The notes under the pieces are model-generated. The model did not search any database. It was not told the DNA's origin and worked only from the letters and a program-made list of their open reading frames with translations. DNA of 64,000 nt, from contig JAJPID010000047.1 in the NCBI GenBank assembly GCA_021324945.1, positions 62,001 to 126,000 on the forward strand, read 5' to 3'. Each line of letters starts with the position of its first letter. Position 1 is the first letter of the stretch. Position numbers and translations under genes: made by a program. Source of the stretch: Lysobacterales bacterium (GTDB taxonomy: Bacteria > Pseudomonadota > Gammaproteobacteria > Xanthomonadales > Rhodanobacteraceae). Positions 46,305 to 54,489 of the stretch are shown one piece after another.

Positions 46305-47735
46305 ATGGCCGGAACTCGGGACTCGGCGCTCGGGACTCGAAAGAAGCAGCCGCAGGGCGTGCACGCGTGGTCTGCGCCTTTGTTCCGCGGGCTGCAAGGC
46401 ATCCGCGACCTCCTTGCGCTGGCGGCGGCTTTGCCGCAGCGCTATCCCGCACTGCTCGAAAGCGCAGCGTCCGGCGCGAATGCTCGCTGGGACATCCTGT
46501 TTGCGTTTCCGCAGGAGTCGCTGATCCTGCATGCGGGCGAACGGATGTGCGAAGCGTCCGACGCCGATGGCAGGACCGGATTCCTGCATGCACTCGATCG
46601 GGCGTTTGCAAGGAATCGCGAGCAGTCCGATTCCCGTCAAGATTTGCCATTTACCGGCGGCTGGCTGCTGTACCTCGGCTACGAGCTGGCTGAAGAAATC
46701 GAACCCAAGTTGCGCTTGCTACGCAACTCGCGCTCTGACACACCGATTGCACTCGCGCTGCATTGTCCTGCGGCGATCCTGGTCGACCGGGAACACGCGC
46801 GCACTTGGCTGGTCGTGAAAAGCGGAGGTCACGCCGATCTGCTCGATGCGATGGAACGCGATCTCGCATGGACGGTAAGCCATGCAGTTTCAGAGCCGCT
46901 TCTGCCGCCGCTGGAAATCGTCGAAGACGATCCAGCGAGTTTTCTTGCAGGCGTTGAGCGTATCCACCATTACCTGCGCCGCGGCGACACGTTTCAGGTG
47001 AATCTCTCGCGACAATGGCACGCGCGTTACGGCGCGCCGCCGAATCCCGCCGCGATTTACGATTCCCTGCGGCGTGCAAATCCCGCGCCGTTCGCGGGCC
47101 TGCTGCAATACGACGATTGGGCGATCATCAGTTCCTCGCCCGAGCGGCTGCTGGAAATCCGCGACGGTATCGCGCAGACGCGGCCGATCGCCGGCACGCG
47201 GCCACGCGTGAACGGCGACGACGATACGGCATGCATCCGTGAATTGCTGACGCATGCCAAGGAGCGTGCGGAACACGTGATGCTGATCGATTTGGAGCGC
47301 AACGATCTCGGCCGCATCTGCGTGCCCGGCAGCGTGCGGGTCGATGAGCTGATGACGGTCGAGAGTTACGCGCACGTGCACCACATCGTTTCCAACGTGC
47401 GTGGATGCGTGCGGGCAGGCGTGACGCCTGGCGAAGCGATCGCCGCGGTCTTTCCCGGCGGCACCATCACAGGCTGCCCGAAGGTGCGCTGCATGGAAAT
47501 CATCGCCGAGCTGGAAGGCGTGACGCGCGGGCCGTACACGGGTGCGCTCGGGTATCTCTGCAACGATGGCGACATGGATTTGAACATCCTGATCCGCACG
47601 CTGCACGTGCGCGGAAACGAAGTCACATTTCGCGCCGGCGCCGGCATCGTTGCCGATTCTGACGCGCTCCACGAGCTAGAAGAGACCCGCGCCAAGGCGC
47701 GCGGGTTGTTGCGTGCGCTAGACGCTTTCGCATGA
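46305..47735 (+). CDS. pabB: Aminodeoxychorismate synthase component I
   Basis: Converts chorismate plus ammonia (from PabA) to 4-amino-4-deoxychorismate for folate; 476 residues as drawn. The chorismate-utilising domain fills the C-terminal half: FQVNLSRQWHARY, ISSSPERLLEI, PIAGTRPR, MLIDLERNDLGRIC and FPGGTITGCPKVRCMEII. The first ATG follows fabF immediately, but bases 46312-46339 are four heptad repeats, so residues about 3-12 are repeat-encoded. The true start might be further in, for example a GTG near codon 19. pabA is not in the window. Confidence 0.93.
   Translation: MAGTRDSALGTRKKQPQGVHAWSAPLFRGLQGIRDLLALAAALPQRYPALLESAASGANARWDILFAFPQESLILHAGERMCEASDADGRTGFLHALDRAFARNREQSDSRQDLPFTGGWLLYLGYELAEEIEPKLRLLRNSRSDTPIALALHCPAAILVDREHARTWLVVKSGGHADLLDAMERDLAWTVSHAVSEPLLPPLEIVEDDPASFLAGVERIHHYLRRGDTFQVNLSRQWHARYGAPPNPAAIYDSLRRANPAPFAGLLQYDDWAIISSSPERLLEIRDGIAQTRPIAGTRPRVNGDDDTACIRELLTHAKERAEHVMLIDLERNDLGRICVPGSVRVDELMTVESYAHVHHIVSNVRGCVRAGVTPGEAIAAVFPGGTITGCPKVRCMEIIAELEGVTRGPYTGALGYLCNDGDMDLNILIRTLHVRGNEVTFRAGAGIVADSDALHELEETRAKARGLLRALDAFA
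46312..46339. repeat. Heptameric repeat, four units, at the pabB start
   Basis: Four consecutive 7-nt units: GAACTCG, GGACTCG, GCGCTCG and GGACTCG. They start 8 bp after the fabF stop and lie inside the annotated pabB frame. 28 nt is not a multiple of three, so unit number affects the frame. Confidence 0.65.
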
Positions 47736-48556
47736 GTGCTCGCGTGCGGGTGAACGGCAGTACGGACGCGCGCATCGCCGCGGACGATCGCGGATTGCTC
47801 TACGGCGACGGCCTGTTCGAAACCATCCTGTTCGTCGACGGTGTGGCGCCCCTGTGGCGGCGGCACATTCAGCGGTTGCGGCATGGGTGCGCGCAGTTGT
47901 TGCTGCCGACGCCGGACGACGCAACGCTCGCACGCGAAGCCGCCGAGGTGGTCGACGGCATGGCGCGCGCGGTGGTGCGCATCACGCTGACGCGTGGCCG
48001 CGGCGTGCGTGGTTACGCATTGCCACAAAATGTCGAATGCACACGCATCGTGGCAGCATTCGAACCGCCACTCGTCCCGCCGGATTGGTACGAGCACGGA
48101 ATCCGGGTACGCTTCGCCGACTTGACCTTGGCATCGCAGCCACGGCTGGCCGGCATCAAGCACCTTAACCGTCTGGAACAGGTATTGGTGCGTGCGGAAT
48201 GGAATGACCCGGAAATTGTCGAAGCCTTGCTGTGCGATGGAGATGATCGCGTGATTTGCGCCACTGCAGCCAATCTGTTCATCGCGCGCGACGGCGAATT
48301 GATCACGCCATCGCTGGATCGGTTCGGCGTGGCCGGCGTGGCGCGTGCGGAAGTGCTGGCGCGGAATCCGCGTGCACGAGTTCGGGCGATCGCCAGAGAA
48401 GAATTGATGAAAGCCGACGAAATCTTCATCACTTCCAGCGTGCGCGGCATCCTGCCGGTGCGCGAGCTCGAAGGTCGGCGCTTGCAGCCCGGCCCGTTCG
48501 CGCGCGCGATGCAGGCGCATTGGCGCGAATCGGGATTGACGGAGCGTCACGCGTGA
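47732..48556 (+). CDS. pabC: Aminodeoxychorismate lyase
   Basis: PLP-dependent fold-type IV enzyme that releases p-aminobenzoate and pyruvate from aminodeoxychorismate; 274 residues. RGLLYGDGLFETI near the N-terminus, the PLP Lys in GIKHLNRLEQVL, and the C-terminal SSVRGILPV are diagnostic. It overlaps pabB by 4 bp (ATGA), so the two steps of PABA synthesis are coupled. Confidence 0.95.
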   Translation: MSARVRVNGSTDARIAADDRGLLYGDGLFETILFVDGVAPLWRRHIQRLRHGCAQLLLPTPDDATLAREAAEVVDGMARAVVRITLTRGRGVRGYALPQNVECTRIVAAFEPPLVPPDWYEHGIRVRFADLTLASQPRLAGIKHLNRLEQVLVRAEWNDPEIVEALLCDGDDRVICATAANLFIARDGELITPSLDRFGVAGVARAEVLARNPRARVRAIAREELMKADEIFITSSVRGILPVRELEGRRLQPGPFARAMQAHWRESGLTERHA

Positions 48557-49704
48557 TCGGCGAACACAACGCGCCACGGATGCAACGCGGCCGCGTGTTT
48601 GCGTGGGTGCTGCTCCTGATCGTGCTGGCGGCCCTCGCGGCGGCAGGTTGGTTCGCCTTCGACTATTCGCGTTTCAGCATTGCGCCGCTTGCAGTGCATG
48701 AAACGAATCAGACTTTCGAGATCGCCAAGGGAGAGAGTTTCAAGGGCATCGTGCGCGATCTGCGCAACGCGCAGTTGTCGAATGCGCCGCCGCTCTACTG
48801 GCGCGTGCTGGCCGAGCAACTCGGTGTCGCCGGTTCCCTGCACGCGGGCGAATACGCGCTCAATCCGGGCATCACGCCGCGCGCGTTGCTGGAGAGCATG
48901 GCGCATGGCAACGTGTTGCAGCGGCGCGTCACGCTGGTGGAAGGCTGGACGTTCCAGCAGGTGCGTGCCGCGCTCGCTGCCGCCCCGAAACTGGCGCAAA
49001 GCGCCGCACAGCTCTCCAACGGCGAATTGATGACCAGACTCGGCGCCGGCGGGCAGAACCCCGAAGGCGAATTCATGCCAGACACATACGACTATGTGCT
49101 CGGCATGAGTGATCTGGACCTGTTGAAACGCGCGTACGCGGCGATGCAATCCTATCTGCAAGCGCAATGGCCCAAGCGCGACCCTGATGTGCCGCTGCAG
49201 TCGCCGTATCAGGCGTTGATCCTCGCTTCGATCGTGGAGAAGGAAACCGCGCAAGCCAACGAACGGCCGCAGATCGCGGGCGTATTCGAGCGGCGGCTGA
49301 AACTCGGCATGAAACTGGAAACCGATCCCGCCGTGATCTACGGGCTTGGCGCGAATTACGATGGCCGCATCCACACGCGCGATCTGCAAACCGACACGCC
49401 GTACAACACCTACACGCGCGCCGGTCTGCCGCCGACGCCGATTGCGCTGCCGGGCCGCGCGGCGATCGATGCGGTGTTACACCCCGCACCGGGCGATGCG
49501 CTGTACTTCGTTTCGCGCGGCGACGGCACGCACGTGTTCTCCTCGACATTGGAAGAACACAACCGCAACGTCGCGATCTATCAGTTGCACCGCAATCCGG
49601 ATTTGCTGCCGGCTGCGGGTTCCACCGCGGCGAAACCCGAATCGAACACCAGCGGCGCGAAGAAAAAAGTCTCTTCGCGCAAATCGCATCTCAAGCATCG
49701 ATGA
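48553..49704 (+). CDS. mltG: Endolytic murein transglycosylase
   Basis: Cuts nascent glycan strands and ends chain elongation; 383 residues. One membrane anchor (VFAWVLLLIVLAALAAAGW), a LysM-like subdomain (FEIAKGESFKGIVRDL), then the YceG domain with Glu229 in ILASIVEKETA, the conserved FMPDTYDY, LETDPAVIYGLG and YNTYTRAGLPPTPI. The C-terminus is basic. GTG at 48553 overlaps the pabC stop; an ATG at 48580 is the alternative. Confidence 0.95.
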   Translation: MIGEHNAPRMQRGRVFAWVLLLIVLAALAAAGWFAFDYSRFSIAPLAVHETNQTFEIAKGESFKGIVRDLRNAQLSNAPPLYWRVLAEQLGVAGSLHAGEYALNPGITPRALLESMAHGNVLQRRVTLVEGWTFQQVRAALAAAPKLAQSAAQLSNGELMTRLGAGGQNPEGEFMPDTYDYVLGMSDLDLLKRAYAAMQSYLQAQWPKRDPDVPLQSPYQALILASIVEKETAQANERPQIAGVFERRLKLGMKLETDPAVIYGLGANYDGRIHTRDLQTDTPYNTYTRAGLPPTPIALPGRAAIDAVLHPAPGDALYFVSRGDGTHVFSSTLEEHNRNVAIYQLHRNPDLLPAAGSTAAKPESNTSGAKKKVSSRKSHLKHR

Positions 49705-50342
49705 ATCCGGTCCGCGGCAAATTGATCACGCTGGAAGGCGGCGAGGGGGCCGGAAAGAGCACGCTGCTCTCGGGCTTGCGCGCGCATCTGGAACGGACCG
49801 GCCTCGAGGTATTGGAAACGCGCGAACCCGGTGGAACTCCATTGGGCGAAGCAATCCGAGCGCTGGTGCTGGATGCCACGCGTTCGGGCGTCAGCGCGCA
49901 GAGCGAGGCGTTGCTGATGTTCGCCGCACGCGCGCAACTGGTGCGCGAACTATTGCAGCCGGCGTTGCGCGCGGGACGCTGGGTGCTGTGCGACCGCTAC
50001 ACCGATGCGAGCTATGCCTATCAAGGCGGCGGCCGCGGACTGGATTTGAACTCGATCGCGCAATTGGAAGCGATCGCAACCGAAGGGTTGAAGCCCGATC
50101 TCACCTTGCTGCTGGACCTGCCCGTCGCGCACGGGCGCGAACGTGCGAATGGCCGTGGGAGCAGCGACCGCATCGAGCGCGAGGATGATGACTTCTTCGA
50201 GCGTGTGCGACACGTGTATCTCACGCGCGCTTCGGCGGAGCCGCAGCGTTTCCGTGTGCTGGATGCGTCGCGTTCCACCGACGAAGTGCTCGCGTTGGCG
50301 ATTGCCGCAGTGGATGCCTTGCGCGAAGGCCCACGCATATGA
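49701..50342 (+). CDS. tmk: Thymidylate kinase
   Basis: Phosphorylates dTMP to dTDP; 213 residues. P-loop EGGEGAGKST, substrate-binding TREPGGTPLGE, DRYTDASYAYQGGGR, and the LID-like RGSSDRIEREDDDFF. The lack of Arg in the P-loop and its place in the LID suggest the E. coli-type class. It overlaps mltG and holB by 4 bp each. Confidence 0.96.
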   Translation: MNPVRGKLITLEGGEGAGKSTLLSGLRAHLERTGLEVLETREPGGTPLGEAIRALVLDATRSGVSAQSEALLMFAARAQLVRELLQPALRAGRWVLCDRYTDASYAYQGGGRGLDLNSIAQLEAIATEGLKPDLTLLLDLPVAHGRERANGRGSSDRIEREDDDFFERVRHVYLTRASAEPQRFRVLDASRSTDEVLALAIAAVDALREGPRI

Positions 50343-51286
50343 ACGCGTTGCCACCATGGCTGACGGCGCAATGGAACACGTTGACGCAACGTACCGGGCG
50401 CGGCTCGTTGCCGCATGCTCTGCTGCTGGCCGGTGCGGCAGGATTGGGCAAGCGCGCATTCGCGGAGCGGTTCGTGCACGCGCGCTTGTGCGAACACCCG
50501 CGTGAAGGATTTTCCTGCGGAACCTGCAAGGCCTGCGCATTGCTGAGAGCGGGGACTCATCCGGACCGCATCCTCGTCACCCTCGGACTGAACAGCGAAG
50601 GCAAACCGCGCAAGGAGATCGTGGTCGAACAGATTCGCGCATTGTCCGCGCGATTGGCAATGGCTCCGCAACTCGGCGGCTGGCAGATCGCCGTTATCGA
50701 TCCGGCCGACGCGATGAACGCCGCCGCGGCGAATGCATTGCTGAAAACGCTGGAGGAACCGACCGCGTCCAGCTTGATCATGTTGATCGCCGATCAACCG
50801 TGGCGTTTGCCCGCGACGATCCGCAGCCGCTGCCAGCGCATCGATTTTGCGGTGCCCGCGCGCGAAGAAGCCGAAGCCTGGCTGCGCGCGCAGAGCGTGC
50901 GCGAGCCGCAACGCGCGCTGGATGCGGCGGGCGGCAACCCGGGCCGCGCGCTGGAGTTCGCGCAAGGCGATGAATTGCAGCGACGCGAATCGGTGGCGAA
51001 GGATCTGCTGGCATTGGCGCGCGGGCGCGCATCCACCTACCAGATTGCGTATGCATGGAGCGCCGACGAACCGCGCTCGCGTCTGGAGCACGCCGCGCGC
51101 CTGCTGTATGAAGCGGCGCGCGCGCGCGCGGAAGGCGCACATTCTGCATTCGATCCGCAATGGGACATCGGCGCGCTGCACGCGGGCTTCGAACGCATCA
51201 ATCGTTTGCGCGAACTGCTACGCGGCCCGTTGCGCGCAGAGCCCGCGTTGATCGAATGCCTGGCGGAATTCCGTCATGCAATCTGA
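50339..51286 (+). CDS. holB: DNA polymerase III delta-prime subunit
   Basis: Clamp-loader component, 315 residues. The AAA+ fold begins with HALLLAGAAGLGKRAFAERF; a small zinc module (CGTCKACALLRAGTHPD) follows. The NAAAANALLKTLEEP and RSRCQRIDF (SRC motif) stretches are highly conserved. Delta-prime has no working ATP site but supplies the SRC arginine finger. It is followed by a PIG-L gene rather than directly by pilZ. Confidence 0.95.
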   Translation: MNALPPWLTAQWNTLTQRTGRGSLPHALLLAGAAGLGKRAFAERFVHARLCEHPREGFSCGTCKACALLRAGTHPDRILVTLGLNSEGKPRKEIVVEQIRALSARLAMAPQLGGWQIAVIDPADAMNAAAANALLKTLEEPTASSLIMLIADQPWRLPATIRSRCQRIDFAVPAREEAEAWLRAQSVREPQRALDAAGGNPGRALEFAQGDELQRRESVAKDLLALARGRASTYQIAYAWSADEPRSRLEHAARLLYEAARARAEGAHSAFDPQWDIGALHAGFERINRLRELLRGPLRAEPALIECLAEFRHAI

Positions 51287-51339
51287 GCCAAAGCGCGCTT
51301 ACGCATGATGCGCACGTTCCCGGCTGGACTCTCCGCGCC

Positions 51340-52296
51340 ATGAACCTGGATCAGCAGCTCGCTGCGCCGGGCGCATGCCTGATGGTGATCGCGCCGCATC
51401 CCGACGACGAATCGCTGGCGGCGGGCGGCTTGATCCAGCGCGCGTTGCGCCATGGCGCGCGCGTGCACATCGTGTTCGTCACCGATGGTGACAACAATCC
51501 GTGGCCGCAGCGCGTGCTCGAGTTGCGCTGGCGGATCGGCACGCGCGAACGCGCGCGTTGGGCCGCGCGCCGCCGCGAGGAAGCGCAAGGCGCGCTGCAT
51601 GAACTCGGCGCCGATGCCGTGCCGGTGCATCGGCTGCAATGGCCCGACGGCGGTGTCACGGCGAAATTGGTGCATGAAACGAAAACAGCGATCGCGCAAT
51701 GGCACGCATTGCTGGACGAGATTCGCCCGACGCTGCTGGTGTTGCCGGATCTGGCCGACAGCCATCCCGATCACAGCGCGCTGCACGTGCTGCTGGAATT
51801 GACGTTGTATGCCATGTTGCCGGAACGCCCGCTGCAGTGCCTGTGCTATCTACTGCATGGACGCGCTAGACTGGACGATGCGCGCCGAATCGCGCTCGAG
51901 TTGACGCCGCAAGAAGCCGCGTGTAAACGCGCCGCGATCCTCGCTCACCGCAGTCAGATCGCATTGAGCCGCGGGCGCTTGTTGCACTTCGCTACCGCCG
52001 AGGAGCGGTTTGCGTCAGGTGTCGGCAATCATTCATTGCGGCAGCCGCAGTTGCCATGGCGGCCGCCGCGCACCCTGCTTCCAGCGATGGGGCTGTTCGC
52101 CGTAGATGCGGATGGCGGGCAGCGCCTGCGCTGCGGCGCCCGCGCCGAAGGTGCGCAGGTGTTGCGATGGCGCGACGACACGCCGGCAGCGGCGACGCAA
52201 CGCCCCCTGCAACCGCCGTACTACGTCAAGCTGTTTTGCACGTTGCCGTCACCCTGGGTTTTTGATCATTGGGGCTGGAAACGTTTCACCGCTTGA
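51340..52296 (+). CDS. PIG-L family deacetylase
   Basis: 318 residues. The zinc-dependent N-deacetylase core carries PHPDDE (residues 19-24, APHPDDESLAAGG) and the second metal site SHPDHSALH. Members remove acetyl from N-acetylglucosamine-type sugars in lipids or glycans. The last 70 residues, after the deacetylase core, form a small extra domain ending in VFDHWGWKRF whose role I cannot name. The ATG at 51340 lies 53 bp after holB. It stands between holB and pilZ, which are neighbours in related genomes. Confidence 0.93.
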   Translation: MNLDQQLAAPGACLMVIAPHPDDESLAAGGLIQRALRHGARVHIVFVTDGDNNPWPQRVLELRWRIGTRERARWAARRREEAQGALHELGADAVPVHRLQWPDGGVTAKLVHETKTAIAQWHALLDEIRPTLLVLPDLADSHPDHSALHVLLELTLYAMLPERPLQCLCYLLHGRARLDDARRIALELTPQEAACKRAAILAHRSQIALSRGRLLHFATAEERFASGVGNHSLRQPQLPWRPPRTLLPAMGLFAVDADGGQRLRCGARAEGAQVLRWRDDTPAAATQRPLQPPYYVKLFCTLPSPWVFDHWGWKRFTA

Positions 52297-52350
52297 CCGC
52301 AACGCCTCGTGCGCGGCAAGCTGACCGCAACCGATTTGGGGGCGAAGATC

Positions 52351-52716
52351 ATGGCGGCACCCACTACCGGCGGCATGCCGCGGCAGGGCATTCTCTCACT
52401 GGCGATCAAGGACAAGAACGCGCTGTACAACGCGTACATGTCCTTCGTCAAAGGCGGCGGTCTGTTCGTGCCGACGATCAAGCGTTACAGCCTGGGCGAC
52501 GAAGTGTTCCTGTTGTTGACGCTGCCGGACGAAAAGGACCGCCTGCCGGTGGCGGGGAAAGTCGTCTGGATCACCCCGACCGCCGCGCAAGGCAACCGTA
52601 CGGCCGGCATCGGCGTGCAATTCGCTGAATCCGCCGACGGCGACACCGTGCGCACCAAGATCGAATCCATCCTGGCTGGAATTCTGGGTTCCGAGAAACC
52701 GACGCAGACGATGTGA
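52351..52716 (+). CDS. pilZ: Type IV pilus assembly PilZ protein
   Basis: 121 residues forming one PilZ domain: MPRQGILSLAIKDKNALYNAYMSF, DEVFLLLTLPDEKDRLPVAGKVVWI and GIGVQFA. The N-terminal RxxxR motif that binds cyclic di-GMP is absent, as in the founding PilZ of Pseudomonas and Xanthomonas, which acts through FimX and PilB instead. The placement after tmk-holB is as in related bacteria. The start at 52351 is chosen by similarity and a G-rich site upstream. A terminator follows 19 bp after the stop. Confidence 0.94.
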   Translation: MAAPTTGGMPRQGILSLAIKDKNALYNAYMSFVKGGGLFVPTIKRYSLGDEVFLLLTLPDEKDRLPVAGKVVWITPTAAQGNRTAGIGVQFAESADGDTVRTKIESILAGILGSEKPTQTM

Positions 52717-52735
52717 CAGCAAGATTCAAGACTCG

Positions 52736-52763
52736 AAAAAAAGCCGGCGCAAGCCGGCTTTTC
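52736..52763 (+). terminator. Intrinsic terminator after pilZ
   Basis: AAGCCGGC and GCCGGCTT form a perfect 8-bp stem with loop GCAA, with an A-run before and TTCT after. It should end the long fab-to-pilZ transcription unit and can work on either strand. Confidence 0.88.
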
Positions 52764-52862
52764 TGTATCACGCTGCGTGCAGGGCTGCTTCGTTGCAGCC
52801 AGCCACAAGTAACAGCAGGCAATGATGGCTACCCCCCGAGCAGGCTGCGTTTTTCGAAAACG

Positions 52863-52939
52863 TGGTCGGGGAGACAGGATTTGAACCTGCGACTTCTACG
52901 TCCCGAACGTAGCGCTCTACCAGGCTGAGCTACACCCCG
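52863..52939 (-). tRNA. tRNA-Pro (anticodon CGG)
   Basis: 77 nt with CCA encoded. The cloverleaf is complete: D arm GCTC...GAGC, anticodon stem CTACG/CGTAG with loop TTCGGGA (anticodon CGG), T arm GCAGG/CCTGT with loop TTCAAAT. The acceptor starts with C1-G72, as is usual for bacterial tRNA-Pro. The acceptor stem has one U6-U67 mismatch. It reads Pro codon CCG. It is alone, antisense to its neighbours. Confidence 0.95.
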
Positions 52940-53046
52940 ACGAACCCGCGATTTTAGTGGCACGTCCACGAGCACCGCAAGTCACGACGCGCCCTCCAGC
53001 GCGGCTCTGATAATCTAGCGGCTTTGCTTGTCGTGATGAGGAATCC

Positions 53047-54489
53047 ATGCCGTTGACCCCGCCGCGTACCATGCCGGGCGCGCTCGAACTGCTCCCGCGC
53101 GAGCAGATCGCCTTCCAGTCGATGCTGGATGAAATCCGGCGCGGTTTCGAGTTGTACGGCTTTCTGCCGATCGAGACGCCGGCGATCGAATTCTCCGACG
53201 TGCTGTTGACCAAGACCGGCGGCGAGACCGAGCGGCAGGTGTATTTCGTGCAGTCGACCGGCGGGTTAGAAAAATTGAATGCTCTCGGCAAGGTAGCGAT
53301 GGAAGCCGAGGGATTTCGATCCGGACAAGTTGAATTGCCTCCTTCCGGCAAGCCTGAGCTGGCGCTGCGTTTCGATCTCACGGTGCCCTTGGCGCGCTAT
53401 GTCGCCGAGCACGAGCATGATCTGGCGTTCCCGTTCCGCCGCTACCAGATCCAGCGCGTCTATCGCGGCGAACGTGCGCAGCGCGGACGTTTTCGCGAGT
53501 TTTATCAGTGCGACATCGATGTCATCGGCAAGGACATGCTGCCGATCTGCTTCGATGCGGAAATCCCTGCGGTGATCCATGCTGTGTTCCGCGCGCTCGA
53601 CATCGGCGCCTTCACCATCCAGATCAACAACCGCAAGTTGATGCGCGGCTTCTTCGAGAATATCGGCATTGATGATGGTGAACGCCAGACGCTTGTCCTG
53701 CGAGAGGTAGACAAGCTGGACAAGCGCGGCGCCGATTACGTGCGGGCAAGCTTGACCAGCGATGCGTTCGGACTTTCATCGGAAACCGCACAGCGGATTC
53801 TCGATTTTGTGCAGGTCCGTTCGACTTCGCTGGCCGACGCTCGGGCGAAAATCGATGCACTGGGGCAGGGCAGCGAAACCTTCGAGCAAGGCCGCAACGA
53901 ATTGCTCGAAGTGCTGGACACTGTCGCTGCTTTCGGCGTGCCGGAATCGGCGTTTGCATTGAACCTCTCGATCGCGAGAGGGCTGGATTACTACACCGGC
54001 ACGGTGTACGAGACCACGTTGAACGATCATCCGCAGATCGGTTCGATTTGCTCCGGTGGGCGCTACGACAATCTCGCCGGCCAATACACCAAGTCGAAGC
54101 TGCCGGGCGTGGGAATTTCAATTGGCCTGACGCGATTGTTCTGGCAGTTGCGCGAAGCCGGTTTACTGCGGATCGCGCGCGGCACGGTCGATGCGCTGGT
54201 CACGCAGATGGACGAGGGGCAAATTCCGCGCTACGTCGCGCTGGCGCAGGAACTGCGTGGTGCCGGTATTCGCACCGAGCTCGCGCTCGAAAGCAGCAAA
54301 TTGTCCAGGCAATTGAAGTATGCCGACCGCGTGGGTGTGCACTTCGCCTTGATGCTGGGCGAGAACGAGATCGCGCGCGGCGCCGTGACGGTCAAGAACC
54401 TGCGCAGCGGTGAACAATTTACGCTGCCGCGCGACGAGTTGATCGCGCGTCTGCAAAAGGAGCTGGCGCACGCCGGAGCGCAACCGTGA
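53047..54489 (+). CDS. hisS: Histidyl-tRNA synthetase
   Basis: Charges tRNA-His; 480 residues. Class II motifs: [14 protein letters not shown] leading to motif 1, [32 protein letters not shown] (motif 2), and the two His-specific boxes [12 protein letters not shown] and [11 protein letters not shown]. The anticodon-binding domain follows. The segment at about residues 76-98, between VQSTGGLEK and PELALRF, is a variable and here rather long insertion. GAGGA precedes the ATG by 6 bp. The next gene overlaps its stop (GTGA). Confidence 0.95.
   Translation: MPLTPPRTMPGALELLPREQIAFQSMLDEIRRGFELYGFLPIETPAIEFSDVLLTKTGGETERQVYFVQSTGGLEKLNALGKVAMEAEGFRSGQVELPPSGKPELALRFDLTVPLARYVAEHEHDLAFPFRRYQIQRVYRGERAQRGRFREFYQCDIDVIGKDMLPICFDAEIPAVIHAVFRALDIGAFTIQINNRKLMRGFFENIGIDDGERQTLVLREVDKLDKRGADYVRASLTSDAFGLSSETAQRILDFVQVRSTSLADARAKIDALGQGSETFEQGRNELLEVLDTVAAFGVPESAFALNLSIARGLDYYTGTVYETTLNDHPQIGSICSGGRYDNLAGQYTKSKLPGVGISIGLTRLFWQLREAGLLRIARGTVDALVTQMDEGQIPRYVALAQELRGAGIRTELALESSKLSRQLKYADRVGVHFALMLGENEIARGAVTVKNLRSGEQFTLPRDELIARLQKELAHAGAQP

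Noticed and set aside
53270..53350. Repeat insertion in hisS similar to that in recJ
   Set aside because: The region is known to vary in length in this HisRS type, and I saw no palindrome or match to the other repeats, so it is only noted in the gene entry.
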